Assembly (NCBI RefSeq): GCF_034651555.1 | Contig: NZ_JAYEEQ010000001.1 | Coordinates: 434,001-498,000, forward strand | DNA: 64,000 bases | Source: Aurantibrevibacter litoralis | Lineage (GTDB): Bacteria > Bacteroidota > Bacteroidia > Flavobacteriales > Flavobacteriaceae | Direction of reading: 5' to 3' | Part shown: positions 9,217-19,129 of the stretch, piece by piece | Numbering within the stretch: position 1 is the first letter of the stretch | How the letters are laid out: every line of letters starts with the position of its first letter | The notes under the pieces: generated by a model | The model's database searches: none | What the model was told of the DNA's origin: nothing | Seen by the model: the letters and a program-made list of their open reading frames with translations, nothing else | Program-made: the position numbers and the translations under genes

Positions 9217-12200
9217 TTAGAAACCAAAGTTTATAGATACCCCAAATGTTCTTGTGGTGGGTGGCGCAAAAGCTTCACGTCCTTCGGCAGAATTGCCTAG
9301 GTCGGTTACCGCTTCCGGATCTACATTTTCGGCTTTGTTAGAGAAAAAGAATAGGTTTCTACCTACTAAGGATATATTTGCCGAAGAGATAAAGGTTTTA
9401 GACAAAATACTTTGTGGCACGGTGTATCCAAGTATGAGTTCTCTTAATCGAACATTAGATGCATCGCGAACAAAAGCTTCACCAACCGGAGCATTTCTAC
9501 CGCCCAAACCTTGACCGCTCCAAAGGGCTTCTGCATCTACAGCAATGGTGTTTGGAGCACCACTTTCCGTAACCGCTGTTTCGTTTCGGAAAATATTTTG
9601 GCCAAAAACCAATGAACCGTCGCGTCCTTGAGCCGTAAAATCTAAAAGTCCGTCCGAGGCCAAAATAGCTTCGGAAAAGGAGGCAATAGTACCGCCTTGA
9701 CGGATATCAATTAAGGCACTGAAATTAAAATTCTTAAAGCGGAAAGAGTTTCGAATACCTCCTAACCAATCTGGGTTAAAGTTGGCAATTTTAACGTCTA
9801 ACCCATTTGTTTTAAGGGGCACACCATCGGCACCCACAATAACGTTGCCTTGAGCATCACGTTGAAAGCCTCTAGAATATACATCCCCAAATTCCTCTCC
9901 TTTTACCAAGCGGAATTGCCTGATAAAATCGGTAGCAACAATCAATTCATCCTGTTCACCGTCTAAAATTTCAAGAACTTCACTTTGGTTCGTTGCAAAA
10001 TTAAAATCGATATCCCAAGAAAAATCCGGCGTGCTAAAGATATTGGCACCCAACATAATTTCTACACCTTTGTTTTGAATATCACCCCCGTTTTGGAATC
10101 TTGAAGTGATACCAGATCCTGACGGCGTGGGGGTTTGAAAGATTTGATCGAAAGTGTTGGTTTTATAATACGTAAAGTCTAGTCGGAATCTGTTGTTTAA
10201 GAAACGGGCATCGAAACCTAGTTCCGTAGATTGTGTAGTTTCCGGTCTTAAATCGGATGCAGGTTGGTTAGGATTAATATTTAAGGTTCCTGCAAGAATA
10301 TCTGCTCTTCTGGAAATACTAAATGGCGAGGTATCGTTACCTACTTCTGCCCATGAACCTCGTAATTTTAAGAAGCTAAAGAAATCTGGCATTTCCATTA
10401 AATCGCTTACCACAGCGGTTAAACCAAAGGAAGGATAAAAATAAGATCTATTGTCTGCGGGTAGGGTGGAACTCCAATCATTTCTTGCGGTTATATTAAG
10501 GAATATGGCATTTTTATAAGAAATTTCCCCCAAGCCGTAAATTGATTGTACTTCAAATTTACTAAAGGCTTCTGTAGATCTAGGTAGCGCAGTATTGCTG
10601 AGTGCAAAGAAGTTTTCAATGGTAAAATTAGTACCTTGACCTTGGATTTGATTGAATTCGAATGCCCTTTGGTTGGCACCCACACTCACATCAATTTTAA
10701 AATCATCTGTAATTTGTTTGTTGTAATTAAGAAGGAAATCGGTATTCCAATCATAAGAATTACTGGCTCTATTGATGAACTGACCGAACTGGGCTACCGT
10801 AAATGTATCATTGTGCCATAGTTGTTGTTCGGATCTGTTAGCTCTGTCGATTGTAGATCTACCCAAAATGGAAAGGTCTGGAGTAATTTGATACTTTAAG
10901 GAAAGTAATCCAATAACACGTTCATCTAAACGAGGGTTGCGAACGTTATTTATAGTCCAGTAAGGGTTACCACCGCCATTGAAACGCGGCAAAAAGTAAT
11001 GTTGTCTTACTTTACCTTCATCATTAATAAAATCGAATTGTCTAATATCTTGCGTACGAATGTTTCTAGGAAGAATATACAGATAACGCAAGGGATTATC
11101 AAAACCTTCGCCTGTGGCCAGCACATTAGAGAAATCGTCTCTAATGTAGTTAACTTTAGCGTCTAATTGCAATTTGTCCGTAATACTGGAGGTTAAACGC
11201 GTGTTGATACTGTGTCGTTTTAGATCGTTACCGGGAATGATGCCCCCCGCTTCTGTAAATGTATACCCGATAAAAGCGTTCGATTTTTCATTATTAATGT
11301 TAACACCCACGTTGGTGGCCAATTCATGTCCGGTTCTAAAAAAGTCCTCTACATTATCCGATTGCGGAGAAAAAGCGTACGTATTACCGAAATTTGGATT
11401 GTTCGGATCGTTCGTCCAATGCGCTACTTGGGTTCCATCCATCACGGGACCCCAAGAGGTAGTGGCAGTTGGCGAATAAACTCCGGCGGAGCCTTGACCA
11501 AATTGATTTTGATAGTCTAGCAAAAATATGGCGTCGGCTAAGGTAGAGGTAAACCCAATGGTGGTAGAGATACCTTCTTTAGCGCCTCTTCCCGACTTGG
11601 TAGTCACTATAATAGCACCGTTTTGCGCACGACTACCGTAGAGGGCGGCCGCATTTGCGCCTTTAAGAACAGAAATGTCCTGAATGTCATCGGGGCTAAT
11701 GTTAGAGATGTCTCCGTTAAGTAGTATTCCGTCGACCACATAAAGCGGTTGACTACTCCCTCCAATAGAGCGGTTACCCCTTAGGAGTACTTTAGATTCA
11801 GATCCAACACCAGTAGATCCTGTGGTAACCGATATACCGGCAACTTTACCACTTAATCCGTTTACGGCGTTCACATTTCGCGCTTTTGCCAGTTCCTCAC
11901 TATCTACACCTTGCGTGGCGTACGAAAGTGATTTCTTTTGCCGCTCAATACCCAAAGCGGTAACAACCACTTCGTCTAATTGGCTGGCATCTTCCTGAAG
12001 CGCAATATTAATTACATCAGATGCCCCAACGGTGACAGTAGCAGTTTGTGTTCCCAGATAGGAAAAAACCAATACGCTGCCCTGTGCTACTTCTATGGAA
12101 TAATTTCCATCAAAGTCGGTTTGGGTGCCATTGGTGGTTCCTTGAACCAGAACATTAACACCGGGTAGCACCAAACCATCGGCAGCACTGGTAACGGTTC

Positions 12201-12285
12201 CCGTTACTGTTTTGGTTTGTGCAAGTACGTTTCCGGCATACAAGCCAAGTGCCAGAATCATAATAAGCCTGAGTTTTTTAATCAT
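9217..12285 (-). CDS. SusC/RagA-family TonB-linked outer-membrane transporter 1
   Basis: 1022 residues. A signal peptide (MIKKLRLIMILALGLYAGNVLAQ) is followed by a carboxypeptidase-D-like regulatory domain (residues about 25-105, VTGTVTSAADGLVLPGVNV), the linker LDEVVVTALG, the plug domain (about 115-235, PLYVVDGI and NAAALYGSRAQNG) and a 22-strand barrel ending in aromatic FGF. It imports a ligand captured by SusD1, energised by TonB. The barrel has six Met and no Cys. There is no N-terminal FecR-interacting STN domain, so anti-sigma control is not expected. The 394 bp before its start must hold the promoter. Confidence 0.97.
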   Translation of the reverse strand: MIKKLRLIMILALGLYAGNVLAQTKTVTGTVTSAADGLVLPGVNVLVQGTTNGTQTDFDGNYSIEVAQGSVLVFSYLGTQTATVTVGASDVINIALQEDASQLDEVVVTALGIERQKKSLSYATQGVDSEELAKARNVNAVNGLSGKVAGISVTTGSTGVGSESKVLLRGNRSIGGSSQPLYVVDGILLNGDISNISPDDIQDISVLKGANAAALYGSRAQNGAIIVTTKSGRGAKEGISTTIGFTSTLADAIFLLDYQNQFGQGSAGVYSPTATTSWGPVMDGTQVAHWTNDPNNPNFGNTYAFSPQSDNVEDFFRTGHELATNVGVNINNEKSNAFIGYTFTEAGGIIPGNDLKRHSINTRLTSSITDKLQLDAKVNYIRDDFSNVLATGEGFDNPLRYLYILPRNIRTQDIRQFDFINDEGKVRQHYFLPRFNGGGNPYWTINNVRNPRLDERVIGLLSLKYQITPDLSILGRSTIDRANRSEQQLWHNDTFTVAQFGQFINRASNSYDWNTDFLLNYNKQITDDFKIDVSVGANQRAFEFNQIQGQGTNFTIENFFALSNTALPRSTEAFSKFEVQSIYGLGEISYKNAIFLNITARNDWSSTLPADNRSYFYPSFGLTAVVSDLMEMPDFFSFLKLRGSWAEVGNDTSPFSISRRADILAGTLNINPNQPASDLRPETTQSTELGFDARFLNNRFRLDFTYYKTNTFDQIFQTPTPSGSGITSRFQNGGDIQNKGVEIMLGANIFSTPDFSWDIDFNFATNQSEVLEILDGEQDELIVATDFIRQFRLVKGEEFGDVYSRGFQRDAQGNVIVGADGVPLKTNGLDVKIANFNPDWLGGIRNSFRFKNFNFSALIDIRQGGTIASFSEAILASDGLLDFTAQGRDGSLVFGQNIFRNETAVTESGAPNTIAVDAEALWSGQGLGGRNAPVGEAFVRDASNVRLRELILGYTVPQSILSKTFISSANISLVGRNLFFFSNKAENVDPEAVTDLGNSAEGREAFAPPTTRTFGVSINFGF

Positions 12286-12679
12286 GATACATTGAGTTTA
12301 GTTAGTAAATTTTCAACAACATCTTGTAGCAAAGATGTTAAATTAATATTAAAGTACTAATTTACTTTGTAGTTTACAAAAATTATCAAAAATTTCGACC
12401 AACAACGAAAGCGAGTCGCTGGATAACAATATCTAAACAGCGAAAAATTGAAGTCTGGGAAATCGAGTTATTTTTAAAAGGAATTAAATTCTTTTAATTT
12501 TTCTTTTTAGTTTATCACTAAGAATTTTAAGAAATGTAAATAGGAATAAGACGTATTATTTTAATGAAAGCAGGATTCTAATACCATAATTTTTTGGTAT
12601 ACGTAGGACTGTTGTTTATTTTTATACATCCAAAATTTTGGTATTTGTGAAACACAAATTAAAAAGACGCAAAAAATAA
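12286..12679 (-). other. Intergenic region carrying the susC1 leader
   Basis: AT-rich region between the haloperoxidase-like gene and susC1, both on the minus strand. The transcribed element AACTAAACTCAA (12292-12303) ends 6 nt before the susC1 ATG; the same arrangement precedes susC2. Near the haloperoxidase end there are three small inverted repeats: ATACCA/TGGTAT (12581-12600), the palindrome CCAAAATTTTGG (12630-12641), and ATTTGTG/CACAAAT with a 3-nt loop (12643-12659). The last could be a weak terminator, though no U-run follows. I found no exact TAnnTTTG -7 box on the minus strand. Confidence 0.5.
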
Positions 12680-14137
12680 TTACTCGCCAACATGGGCTTT
12701 GTAGAAATTCCATGCTTCTTTAGCCACATTTCTTCCCAATTCTAATCCTGCAACATTATCTGATTGTATGTGATATCCTCCGTAAACCCTTGATATACCT
12801 GCCATTTCAGCCGTTTCAGTGAAGGTTGGGAAGTTCAATTCTACCGTATCCCCTAAATTATCCGGTTCTGTAAGTGCACCTGCAACCAGTGTCATTTTTT
12901 CACCAAAAGTATCACTACCCGTCCATAATTTAAGGGCTTCAGCACAAGCCCCGCTAATGGTACTGTGTCCGGAAACATAACTGGGAAACGGAGGACATAA
13001 AAATATTTCTGGAGAATAAGGTCTCCATTGCTCGCCTTTCAGTTCCATCATTCCTTTACCTTCGCCCCCCCATCCAAAAACAGTTTTATCTTTATAGTAT
13101 TCATGTACTAACGCATAGGGTCGGGCAAAATCATAGAACATTTTAGAATCCCACGAGGCAATAAAGGCGTCCATAGCTACGATTTGATTAAAAAAATACA
13201 TTTTCACGTCTTGATCCAACGTATGGTTATCCCTACGTGAAACGGCTTGCGCAAAATTTAACCAATGCCCGGCTTGTTGCACAGATTTAGGCCCATCTCT
13301 CATAAATTCTACTAATGCTCTTTGGTAATCTGTTAGATTAGATTGCATGGCTACGACCTCGTCTACTTCCAATTTTAATTCTTCTGAGCCTAGCATAGGT
13401 GGAGGTCCCGGACGAAATTGATCGGCAGATTTTAAGGTAATTGGTTGCACGTTTTGCCAAAAAGGTGTTAAACACTCAGGCGCATATTTTCCGCCCTTAC
13501 CGTCTGCAAAATACTTGGGTTGCCACCGATTTAAATTTACGTTTTCATCCGCAGAATTTACGGGGGCGTAGCCGGTGTAATTATAATAGGGTTCTGCATT
13601 TTTCGGATCTTCTTCCCCATATTGGTTGGCGCCATCGCCTTTTCTGGCTTCAATAACGGCTTTTGCGGCTAAATTACCGATACCCTCCGGGGTGCTGGGA
13701 TCTAGAGATTTATTCATAGGATCTAATCCCAATTGTTTCATGAATTCGGAAAACATTGAACTATCACTATAGTAATATTCGTTCATGGTTCTAAAGGCTG
13801 CGTAGCTTATTGCAATTTCCTTATTTCGCAATGTATGTTCTTTATTCGGTCGTTTAGCTACTCCCGTCATGTAAACGGGTTTTGCAATGGTGTCATAACT
13901 GCTCCATGCATCGAAAATGGCTATAAAAATGAGGCCTAGATAGCGCGATGTAATTGTTGGTCGAGGCGTAAATCGTTCGGTATCATTGGCAGTAGCTTCA
14001 AGTGCGATTTGTCCCCATTGATAGGCTATATTATGTATGCCTGTGGGTTGTTCGGTTTTTTCTATTGTTTTCTTTGAAGTGGTATTACATGAAAATAAAC
14101 TGAAAAATATAAGACAGGTAAGAAGTATTCTGTGCAT
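12680..14137 (-). CDS. Vanadium-dependent haloperoxidase family lipoprotein
   Basis: 485 residues with a lipoprotein signal (MHRILLTCLIFFSLFSC). All three signatures of the vanadium haloperoxidase/PAP2 family are present: Lys332-x6-Arg339-Pro (KMFYDFARP), PSYVSGH ending at His391, and SRVYGGYH with Arg450 and His456. These residues bind vanadate, or phosphate in the related acid phosphatases. The family oxidises Br-, Cl- or I- with H2O2, but many bacterial members are uncharacterised and some may be phosphatases. It lies 64 bp after FG-GAP protein 2, so it belongs to the second SusCD module. Envelope location and marine context would suit halide chemistry, but specificity cannot be told. Confidence 0.92.
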   Translation of the reverse strand: MHRILLTCLIFFSLFSCNTTSKKTIEKTEQPTGIHNIAYQWGQIALEATANDTERFTPRPTITSRYLGLIFIAIFDAWSSYDTIAKPVYMTGVAKRPNKEHTLRNKEIAISYAAFRTMNEYYYSDSSMFSEFMKQLGLDPMNKSLDPSTPEGIGNLAAKAVIEARKGDGANQYGEEDPKNAEPYYNYTGYAPVNSADENVNLNRWQPKYFADGKGGKYAPECLTPFWQNVQPITLKSADQFRPGPPPMLGSEELKLEVDEVVAMQSNLTDYQRALVEFMRDGPKSVQQAGHWLNFAQAVSRRDNHTLDQDVKMYFFNQIVAMDAFIASWDSKMFYDFARPYALVHEYYKDKTVFGWGGEGKGMMELKGEQWRPYSPEIFLCPPFPSYVSGHSTISGACAEALKLWTGSDTFGEKMTLVAGALTEPDNLGDTVELNFPTFTETAEMAGISRVYGGYHIQSDNVAGLELGRNVAKEAWNFYKAHVGE

Positions 14138-14201
14138 TGCTTTTTTTTTAAAATAAACCGATTTTTTAGCTATTTAATAGTGTGGATTTAAAATTAGTAA
14201 A

Positions 14202-17200
14202 TTAATTGTTCAAGCCTTCAAACACTTGTATGAACTCATCGTTATTCCCAACTATGATTTGTTTTTTTTGGTTTACAATAATAGGGACGATTTTTTTTGC
14301 GTCTTTATTGGCAAAAAATCCGCTTTCTATTGGACTTATAGGTTGAAAATCACCTTTTCCGTTTCCAAGCATTACAAGACCCGTTCCTGCGTCGTTTCTC
14401 GGAGTTTCAATTTCTGATACAAAAAGATTACCTGCTAGTAGAATGTCTAGATGCCCATCGTTATTAAAATCATCTACAAAAACATCGTTGATATTAGACA
14501 GTTGCGCCATGTTTGGAAGGGCTTTTAATTTAAAGCTAGCATTTCCTAAATTTTCAATATAATATGATGCAAATGTATGAGCTTTATAATGAATTGAATT
14601 TTCTAAATTTTGCTCGCCGTAGATTTCATTCAATTGTAAGGAGGCAAAAAGGTCATACTTTTGAAACTCCTGTTTAAGAGAAGGAATTTGATCTGAGGAA
14701 CAAGAGAACCCTCTCAAAGGGTAATGTTTTTCATCATTGTAATACCCTAAAACAATGTCATATTGCCCGTTATTGTCAAAATCGTTAAAATAAATATCGA
14801 AGGGTTCCTCTATAGAAGTTTTGTATTTGTAATTGAGACCAAGGTTTCCTACAATGATATCCATATCCCCATCATTATCAAAATCTCCTTTTTCAATACT
14901 AAACCACCATCCTTCGGTGTTTTCAAAGTCGGCTAGCGGTTCTTTAACTAAGATTCCGTTCTTATTTTTAAAAACAGAGATGGGCATCCATTCACCTACA
15001 AGGATGAGGTCTAAAAATGAGTCGTTGTCATAATCCATCCAAATGGCATCAGTGACCATACCTACATTTTTTAGCTCGGGAGCTTTGGTATTTGTGACGT
15101 TTATTAATTGGCCATCTTGGTTTTCTAAAAGCATGCTAGAGGCCGGCAAGGGGTATTGATGCGGAATGTGCCGTGCGCCAACAAATAAATCTACATCCCC
15201 ATCATTATCAAAGTCACCAGCTTTTACAGTGGCTCCACTCATTCGATCCGCATTCAAAATGGCTCCTTTAGAAAAAGTACCTTTTCCATCATTAACATAA
15301 AATCGATCTATGTAGTGCGGATCATTTACTGGGTATTCATTACCGCCACTCACTACATACAAGTCCAGAAAGCCATCGCCGGTAATATCAATAAAAAGGG
15401 CATCTATGTCCTCATAGACGGCTTCTTTTGACCAAAGCGGTGAGGAGTCTTTAACAAAGCTTCCATCATTTTGTTGTATGTAAAGTGCCGCTTCGTAACC
15501 AGTAGCCCCACCTATATATAGGTCTTCCAAACCGTCGTTGTTAACGTCTCCCTTGGCTAGCGCCGGACCAAACTGTGATAATTTGTGCGGTAACAAAACT
15601 TGTTTGTCAAAATCGTTAAAGGTATTTTCTTGATGTTGATGCTTTATGGGAAAAGTGCTGGTTGTTTCTTTAAAAAGTGCTGCCGTATGTACAAGTTCTT
15701 CCGATTGTTGTTTTTGTTTCCCCGATGTATTTTTTAATTTTAAAGTTTGATTGGCTTTTACATTTTTTAAAACAGTTTCCGTGTCATTGGGCCAGCGAAC
15801 TAAAATACTGTCCACAATTTGATGATTTCCCAATCCAAAATGCGCAATGGATTCGCTTGTGGAGTATATACCACGTACATTGGAGGTTTCAAAATATTGC
15901 TGTGTATCGCTGGCATAAAGTTTAATCTTGATGCCAAAGACCGATTTGCCTTTCTCATCTTCAAGGGCTATTCTTAAAAAGTTGGCGTTCGCAAAAAGCT
16001 CGGAATTGTTTTCGTAGATAAATGCGGACTCATTAATATTATTAACTACAATATCGAGATCGCCATCATTGTCAAAATCGGCATAGGCAGAACCGTTTGA
16101 AAAGGAAGCTTGGTTTAATCCCCACGCCGCTGTAATTTTTTCGAAATTTAAGTTGCCATTATTCTTAAAGGCATAATTTTCTATGGGTTGGGAGGGTAAA
16201 ATAGATATAGCTTCTTTTAGATCTAATATGTCCCAAATTGAAGCGTTACCCCCATCCGGATTTTCCATAACCCATTTATTTGCTGTATCCGTAATGTATT
16301 GTCCTACTTTTTTATCTGCATCTGTATTGCGAATATCGTGCAATAGGCCATTAGTTATGTAGGTGTCTTTTAATCCGTCGTTATCAAAATCGGCAATAAG
16401 GTTAGACCAACTCCAATCTGTGGCGGCCATTCCTGTAAACTGCGCAATATCGCTAAACGTGTTGTTACCGTTGTTCAGTTGCAATGCATTGTACATGTAT
16501 TGGTAATGCCCTCCGTTGGCCACTACTTGCCAAAACGAATCAGGGTTCATACCACTCATATTCGATTTAAGTCGAAAATTGTCTTCTGCAACCATATCTA
16601 CCACAAAGATATCCAGTAGCATATCATTATCAATATCTGCGGCATCTACACCCATACTGTAGTATGGGATATGATTCATGGCGGTATCTATGATATTGGT
16701 AAAGGTGCCGTCGGCATTATTTATAAATAAAAAATCGGGCGCATAGAAGTCATTGGCCACATACAAATCAGTCCATCCATCATTATTAAAATCGCTTGCC
16801 GAAACAGCATTTGGGAATCCTGTTAGGTTTAGACCCGCTTTTTCAGTGACATCTACGAAGTGATCCCCCATATTTTTATATAGGCGTAGTGAAAATTCGG
16901 GCAGTAATAATTCAGTACCCGATAATTTGGAATAGCTGCCAGGATTTGGCGGCTGAGTTAACAAAAAAAGATCCAATGTACCGTCCTTGTCAAAATCGAG
17001 GAAAGTGGCATGTCGTGTACGTTGGTCATTTGCTACACCATACTTTTCTGCTTCTTCCTTAAAAGTGCCATCTCCTTGGTTTATGTAAAGCAAGTTTTTT
17101 CTTAAATTCGGAGCATCATCGTATAATTCTCTACTAACATAAATATCTAAAAAGCCGTCATTATTAACATCTGTTACGGTAACACCTGTGGACCAACCAC

Positions 17201-17540
17201 CATCACTTTTTATCCCTGATTTGTTTGTTACATCTTGAAATTCGAAGTTCCCTTTATTGAAATATAATCGGTCGTCCACAAGATTGCCTGCAAAATAGAT
17301 ATCTTGTAAGCCGTCGTTATTAAAATCGCCAACACCAACGCCGGCACCACCGTAATAATTGGCATATAAAAAAATATTGGCCTCTTTGGTGTCTTTTATT
17401 TTATTTACAAAATCAATCCCCGTTCGTTTTTTAGAAAGTAGGCTGAATCTCGTTTTGTCTTGTGCTGTAATTGCCGTTTGTAGAGTAGCAAAGACCGTTA
17501 TGAACAGACCTAAGAACCGCGCTGAATGTAAAGTTTTCAT
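14202..17540 (-). CDS. FG-GAP/VCBS repeat protein with ASPIC/UnbV (CRTAC1-type) domain, copy 2
   Basis: 1112 residues with a cleavable signal (MKTLHSARFLGLFITVFATLQTAITAQ) rather than the lipobox seen in copy 1. Tandem Asp-rich blades (DFNNDGLQDIYFAGN, DVNNDGFLDIYVS, DFDNDGDVDLFVGAR) and an ASPIC/UnbV stretch (VRGIYSTSESIAHFGLGNHQ, then VRWPNDTETV) mirror copy 1 in order and length. The function is unknown; both copies are placed directly after a susCD pair, which suggests an envelope partner of each transporter. The haloperoxidase-like gene follows it. Confidence 0.92.
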   Translation of the reverse strand: MKTLHSARFLGLFITVFATLQTAITAQDKTRFSLLSKKRTGIDFVNKIKDTKEANIFLYANYYGGAGVGVGDFNNDGLQDIYFAGNLVDDRLYFNKGNFEFQDVTNKSGIKSDGGWSTGVTVTDVNNDGFLDIYVSRELYDDAPNLRKNLLYINQGDGTFKEEAEKYGVANDQRTRHATFLDFDKDGTLDLFLLTQPPNPGSYSKLSGTELLLPEFSLRLYKNMGDHFVDVTEKAGLNLTGFPNAVSASDFNNDGWTDLYVANDFYAPDFLFINNADGTFTNIIDTAMNHIPYYSMGVDAADIDNDMLLDIFVVDMVAEDNFRLKSNMSGMNPDSFWQVVANGGHYQYMYNALQLNNGNNTFSDIAQFTGMAATDWSWSNLIADFDNDGLKDTYITNGLLHDIRNTDADKKVGQYITDTANKWVMENPDGGNASIWDILDLKEAISILPSQPIENYAFKNNGNLNFEKITAAWGLNQASFSNGSAYADFDNDGDLDIVVNNINESAFIYENNSELFANANFLRIALEDEKGKSVFGIKIKLYASDTQQYFETSNVRGIYSTSESIAHFGLGNHQIVDSILVRWPNDTETVLKNVKANQTLKLKNTSGKQKQQSEELVHTAALFKETTSTFPIKHQHQENTFNDFDKQVLLPHKLSQFGPALAKGDVNNDGLEDLYIGGATGYEAALYIQQNDGSFVKDSSPLWSKEAVYEDIDALFIDITGDGFLDLYVVSGGNEYPVNDPHYIDRFYVNDGKGTFSKGAILNADRMSGATVKAGDFDNDGDVDLFVGARHIPHQYPLPASSMLLENQDGQLINVTNTKAPELKNVGMVTDAIWMDYDNDSFLDLILVGEWMPISVFKNKNGILVKEPLADFENTEGWWFSIEKGDFDNDGDMDIIVGNLGLNYKYKTSIEEPFDIYFNDFDNNGQYDIVLGYYNDEKHYPLRGFSCSSDQIPSLKQEFQKYDLFASLQLNEIYGEQNLENSIHYKAHTFASYYIENLGNASFKLKALPNMAQLSNINDVFVDDFNNDGHLDILLAGNLFVSEIETPRNDAGTGLVMLGNGKGDFQPISPIESGFFANKDAKKIVPIIVNQKKQIIVGNNDEFIQVFEGLNN

Positions 17541-17563
17541 ATTCTTGAAAATTCATAAACAAA

Positions 17564-17589
17564 ATAAAGGAGAGTTGCCTCTCCTTTAT
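17564..17589 (-). terminator. Intrinsic terminator after susCD pair 2
   Basis: A perfect 11-bp stem (ATAAAGGAGAG and CTCTCCTTTAT) with a 4-nt loop is followed on the minus strand by TTTGTTTAT. It lies 45 bp beyond the susD2 stop and before FG-GAP gene 2, the same position as the terminator of module 1. The stem sequences differ, so the position is conserved rather than the sequence. Confidence 0.8.
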
Positions 17590-17603
17590 AAAACTAACTC
17601 AAA
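17590..17603 (-). repeat. 14-mer shared by both susD 3' regions, copy 2
   Basis: AAAACTAACTCAAA, identical to 7565-7578, directly abuts the terminator stem after susD2. Confidence 0.6.
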
Positions 17604-17634
17604 TAAAAATTACTAACAAACAGAATATTAAAAA

Positions 17635-19119
17635 TTAAGGTACATCCCACCAAACTCGGGTGGTTAACTCGTCCGGACCCTGCGATGCAACCGCAGCGGC
17701 ATAATTTTCCGGATTATCAGTTTGCTCACTTTCGGGGTAGCTTAAGCGGCGTGGAATTGTGCCATTGGTAACATTACCCGGGAAGTTTACGGGAACCAAT
17801 GTAGGAAAACCACTTCTTCTCCAGTTAGAAAACGCCTCGTACTCATTAAAGAACGTTGCGGCCCAGTATTGTGTGTTTATCTGCTCTAACGCAATCGAGG
17901 GATTATATGGTTTTAGCGCCAAATAGGCATCAACTTGAGCATCTGAAATAACGGCGGCGGGACCATAAAGTTCTAACATTTTCATGGCAGCGCGTACCCC
18001 ATTATTATAGTGCGTCTCCGGGTCGCCTGCTAGGCCCCAACGAACACTAGCTTCGGCCAACATAAACTCTACTTCTGCATAAGTTTGAAAAAACATCGGT
18101 GCGTCTTCACCGGTGATTATTTCCCTGTTTGGACGGGCATAATTATCCATATTTGCCTCTCCGGTTAAATCTAAAAGCAGCTGCGAGTCCAAACCATTGG
18201 GGAAACCAATTAAGTCATCAGGATTTGTACTGCCATCACTTCTTCTGTGACCTAGTATGGGCAATCTTGGGTCATCTTCTAAAAAGTCTACAAAGGTCTT
18301 ACTAAGGCTTGGGCTGTCGTCTGCGGTAAACACTTCGCCAATACCATTTCGGTTTATTCCTGCTGGACCATCTGTGTGTTCAACGTAAAAAATATCGTCG
18401 TTAGATTGCATTACACCACCGGCAATAGCTTTGGTTACCCATGTCCTGGAGGCTTCAGGGTCTACTTTAATTAATCGGAAACCTAATCGTAGCATTAGAG
18501 AATTGGCTAATCGTTTCCATTTGCCTTGATCTCCTTGATAGATGATATCGGCATTACCAAAACCGGAAACGCCTGAGCCTAGCGCAGCAGCAGATTCCTC
18601 TAATTCATTTAACAGGTCGGGATAAATTTCACTTTGTTTGTCGTATTTCGGTGCTAAAATCCCTGAAATAACTGCTTTTCCCGCTTCGCTGTAGGGAATG
18701 TCGCCATAGAGATCCGTAAGTCTTGAATAAATAAAAACACGCATAATTCTGGCAATGCTTTTCATTTCTTCTGGGGCCTCTTCTTCATCTAACTGAAACA
18801 AGATATCTTCTATAGATTTTACCGCATTTACATAATATCTGTCAAATAAAGAAGAAGCAAAACCTCTGTTCCAAGTATATTTATCACCATCCCAAAAACC
18901 GGCCGTAGTAGCCAAATGTTGCATCATTGTGGATTGGTATATAAGATTGGCTCGCCAATTATCAAAACGTTCGCTAGATGTAAATAACTGCGCTGCCGTT
19001 AACTTAGTTCCCGCTGCAACCTGCACGGGTTTGGTGGGATTCACGTTTAGTTCTTCAAAACCTTCATCACATGCGCTTAAAAAGCACATCGATAAAAATA
19101 AAATCAATATTTTTTTCAT
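17635..19119 (-). CDS. SusD/RagB-family surface lipoprotein 2 (SusD-like 2 type)
   Basis: 494 residues from the ATG at 19119 (MKKILILFLSMCFLSAC). The Cys is followed by DEGFEELN, an acidic surface-export signal. Family motifs include NVNPTKP near the N-terminus, WKRLANSLMLRLGFR in the helical core, and EAFSNWRRSGFPTL with IPRRLSYP near the C-terminus. It is the same SusD subtype as copy 1 and starts 10 bp after susC2. It presumably binds the ligand of SusC2. Confidence 0.95.
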   Translation of the reverse strand: MKKILILFLSMCFLSACDEGFEELNVNPTKPVQVAAGTKLTAAQLFTSSERFDNWRANLIYQSTMMQHLATTAGFWDGDKYTWNRGFASSLFDRYYVNAVKSIEDILFQLDEEEAPEEMKSIARIMRVFIYSRLTDLYGDIPYSEAGKAVISGILAPKYDKQSEIYPDLLNELEESAAALGSGVSGFGNADIIYQGDQGKWKRLANSLMLRLGFRLIKVDPEASRTWVTKAIAGGVMQSNDDIFYVEHTDGPAGINRNGIGEVFTADDSPSLSKTFVDFLEDDPRLPILGHRRSDGSTNPDDLIGFPNGLDSQLLLDLTGEANMDNYARPNREIITGEDAPMFFQTYAEVEFMLAEASVRWGLAGDPETHYNNGVRAAMKMLELYGPAAVISDAQVDAYLALKPYNPSIALEQINTQYWAATFFNEYEAFSNWRRSGFPTLVPVNFPGNVTNGTIPRRLSYPESEQTDNPENYAAAVASQGPDELTTRVWWDVP

Positions 19120-19129
19120 AATTATTTTT

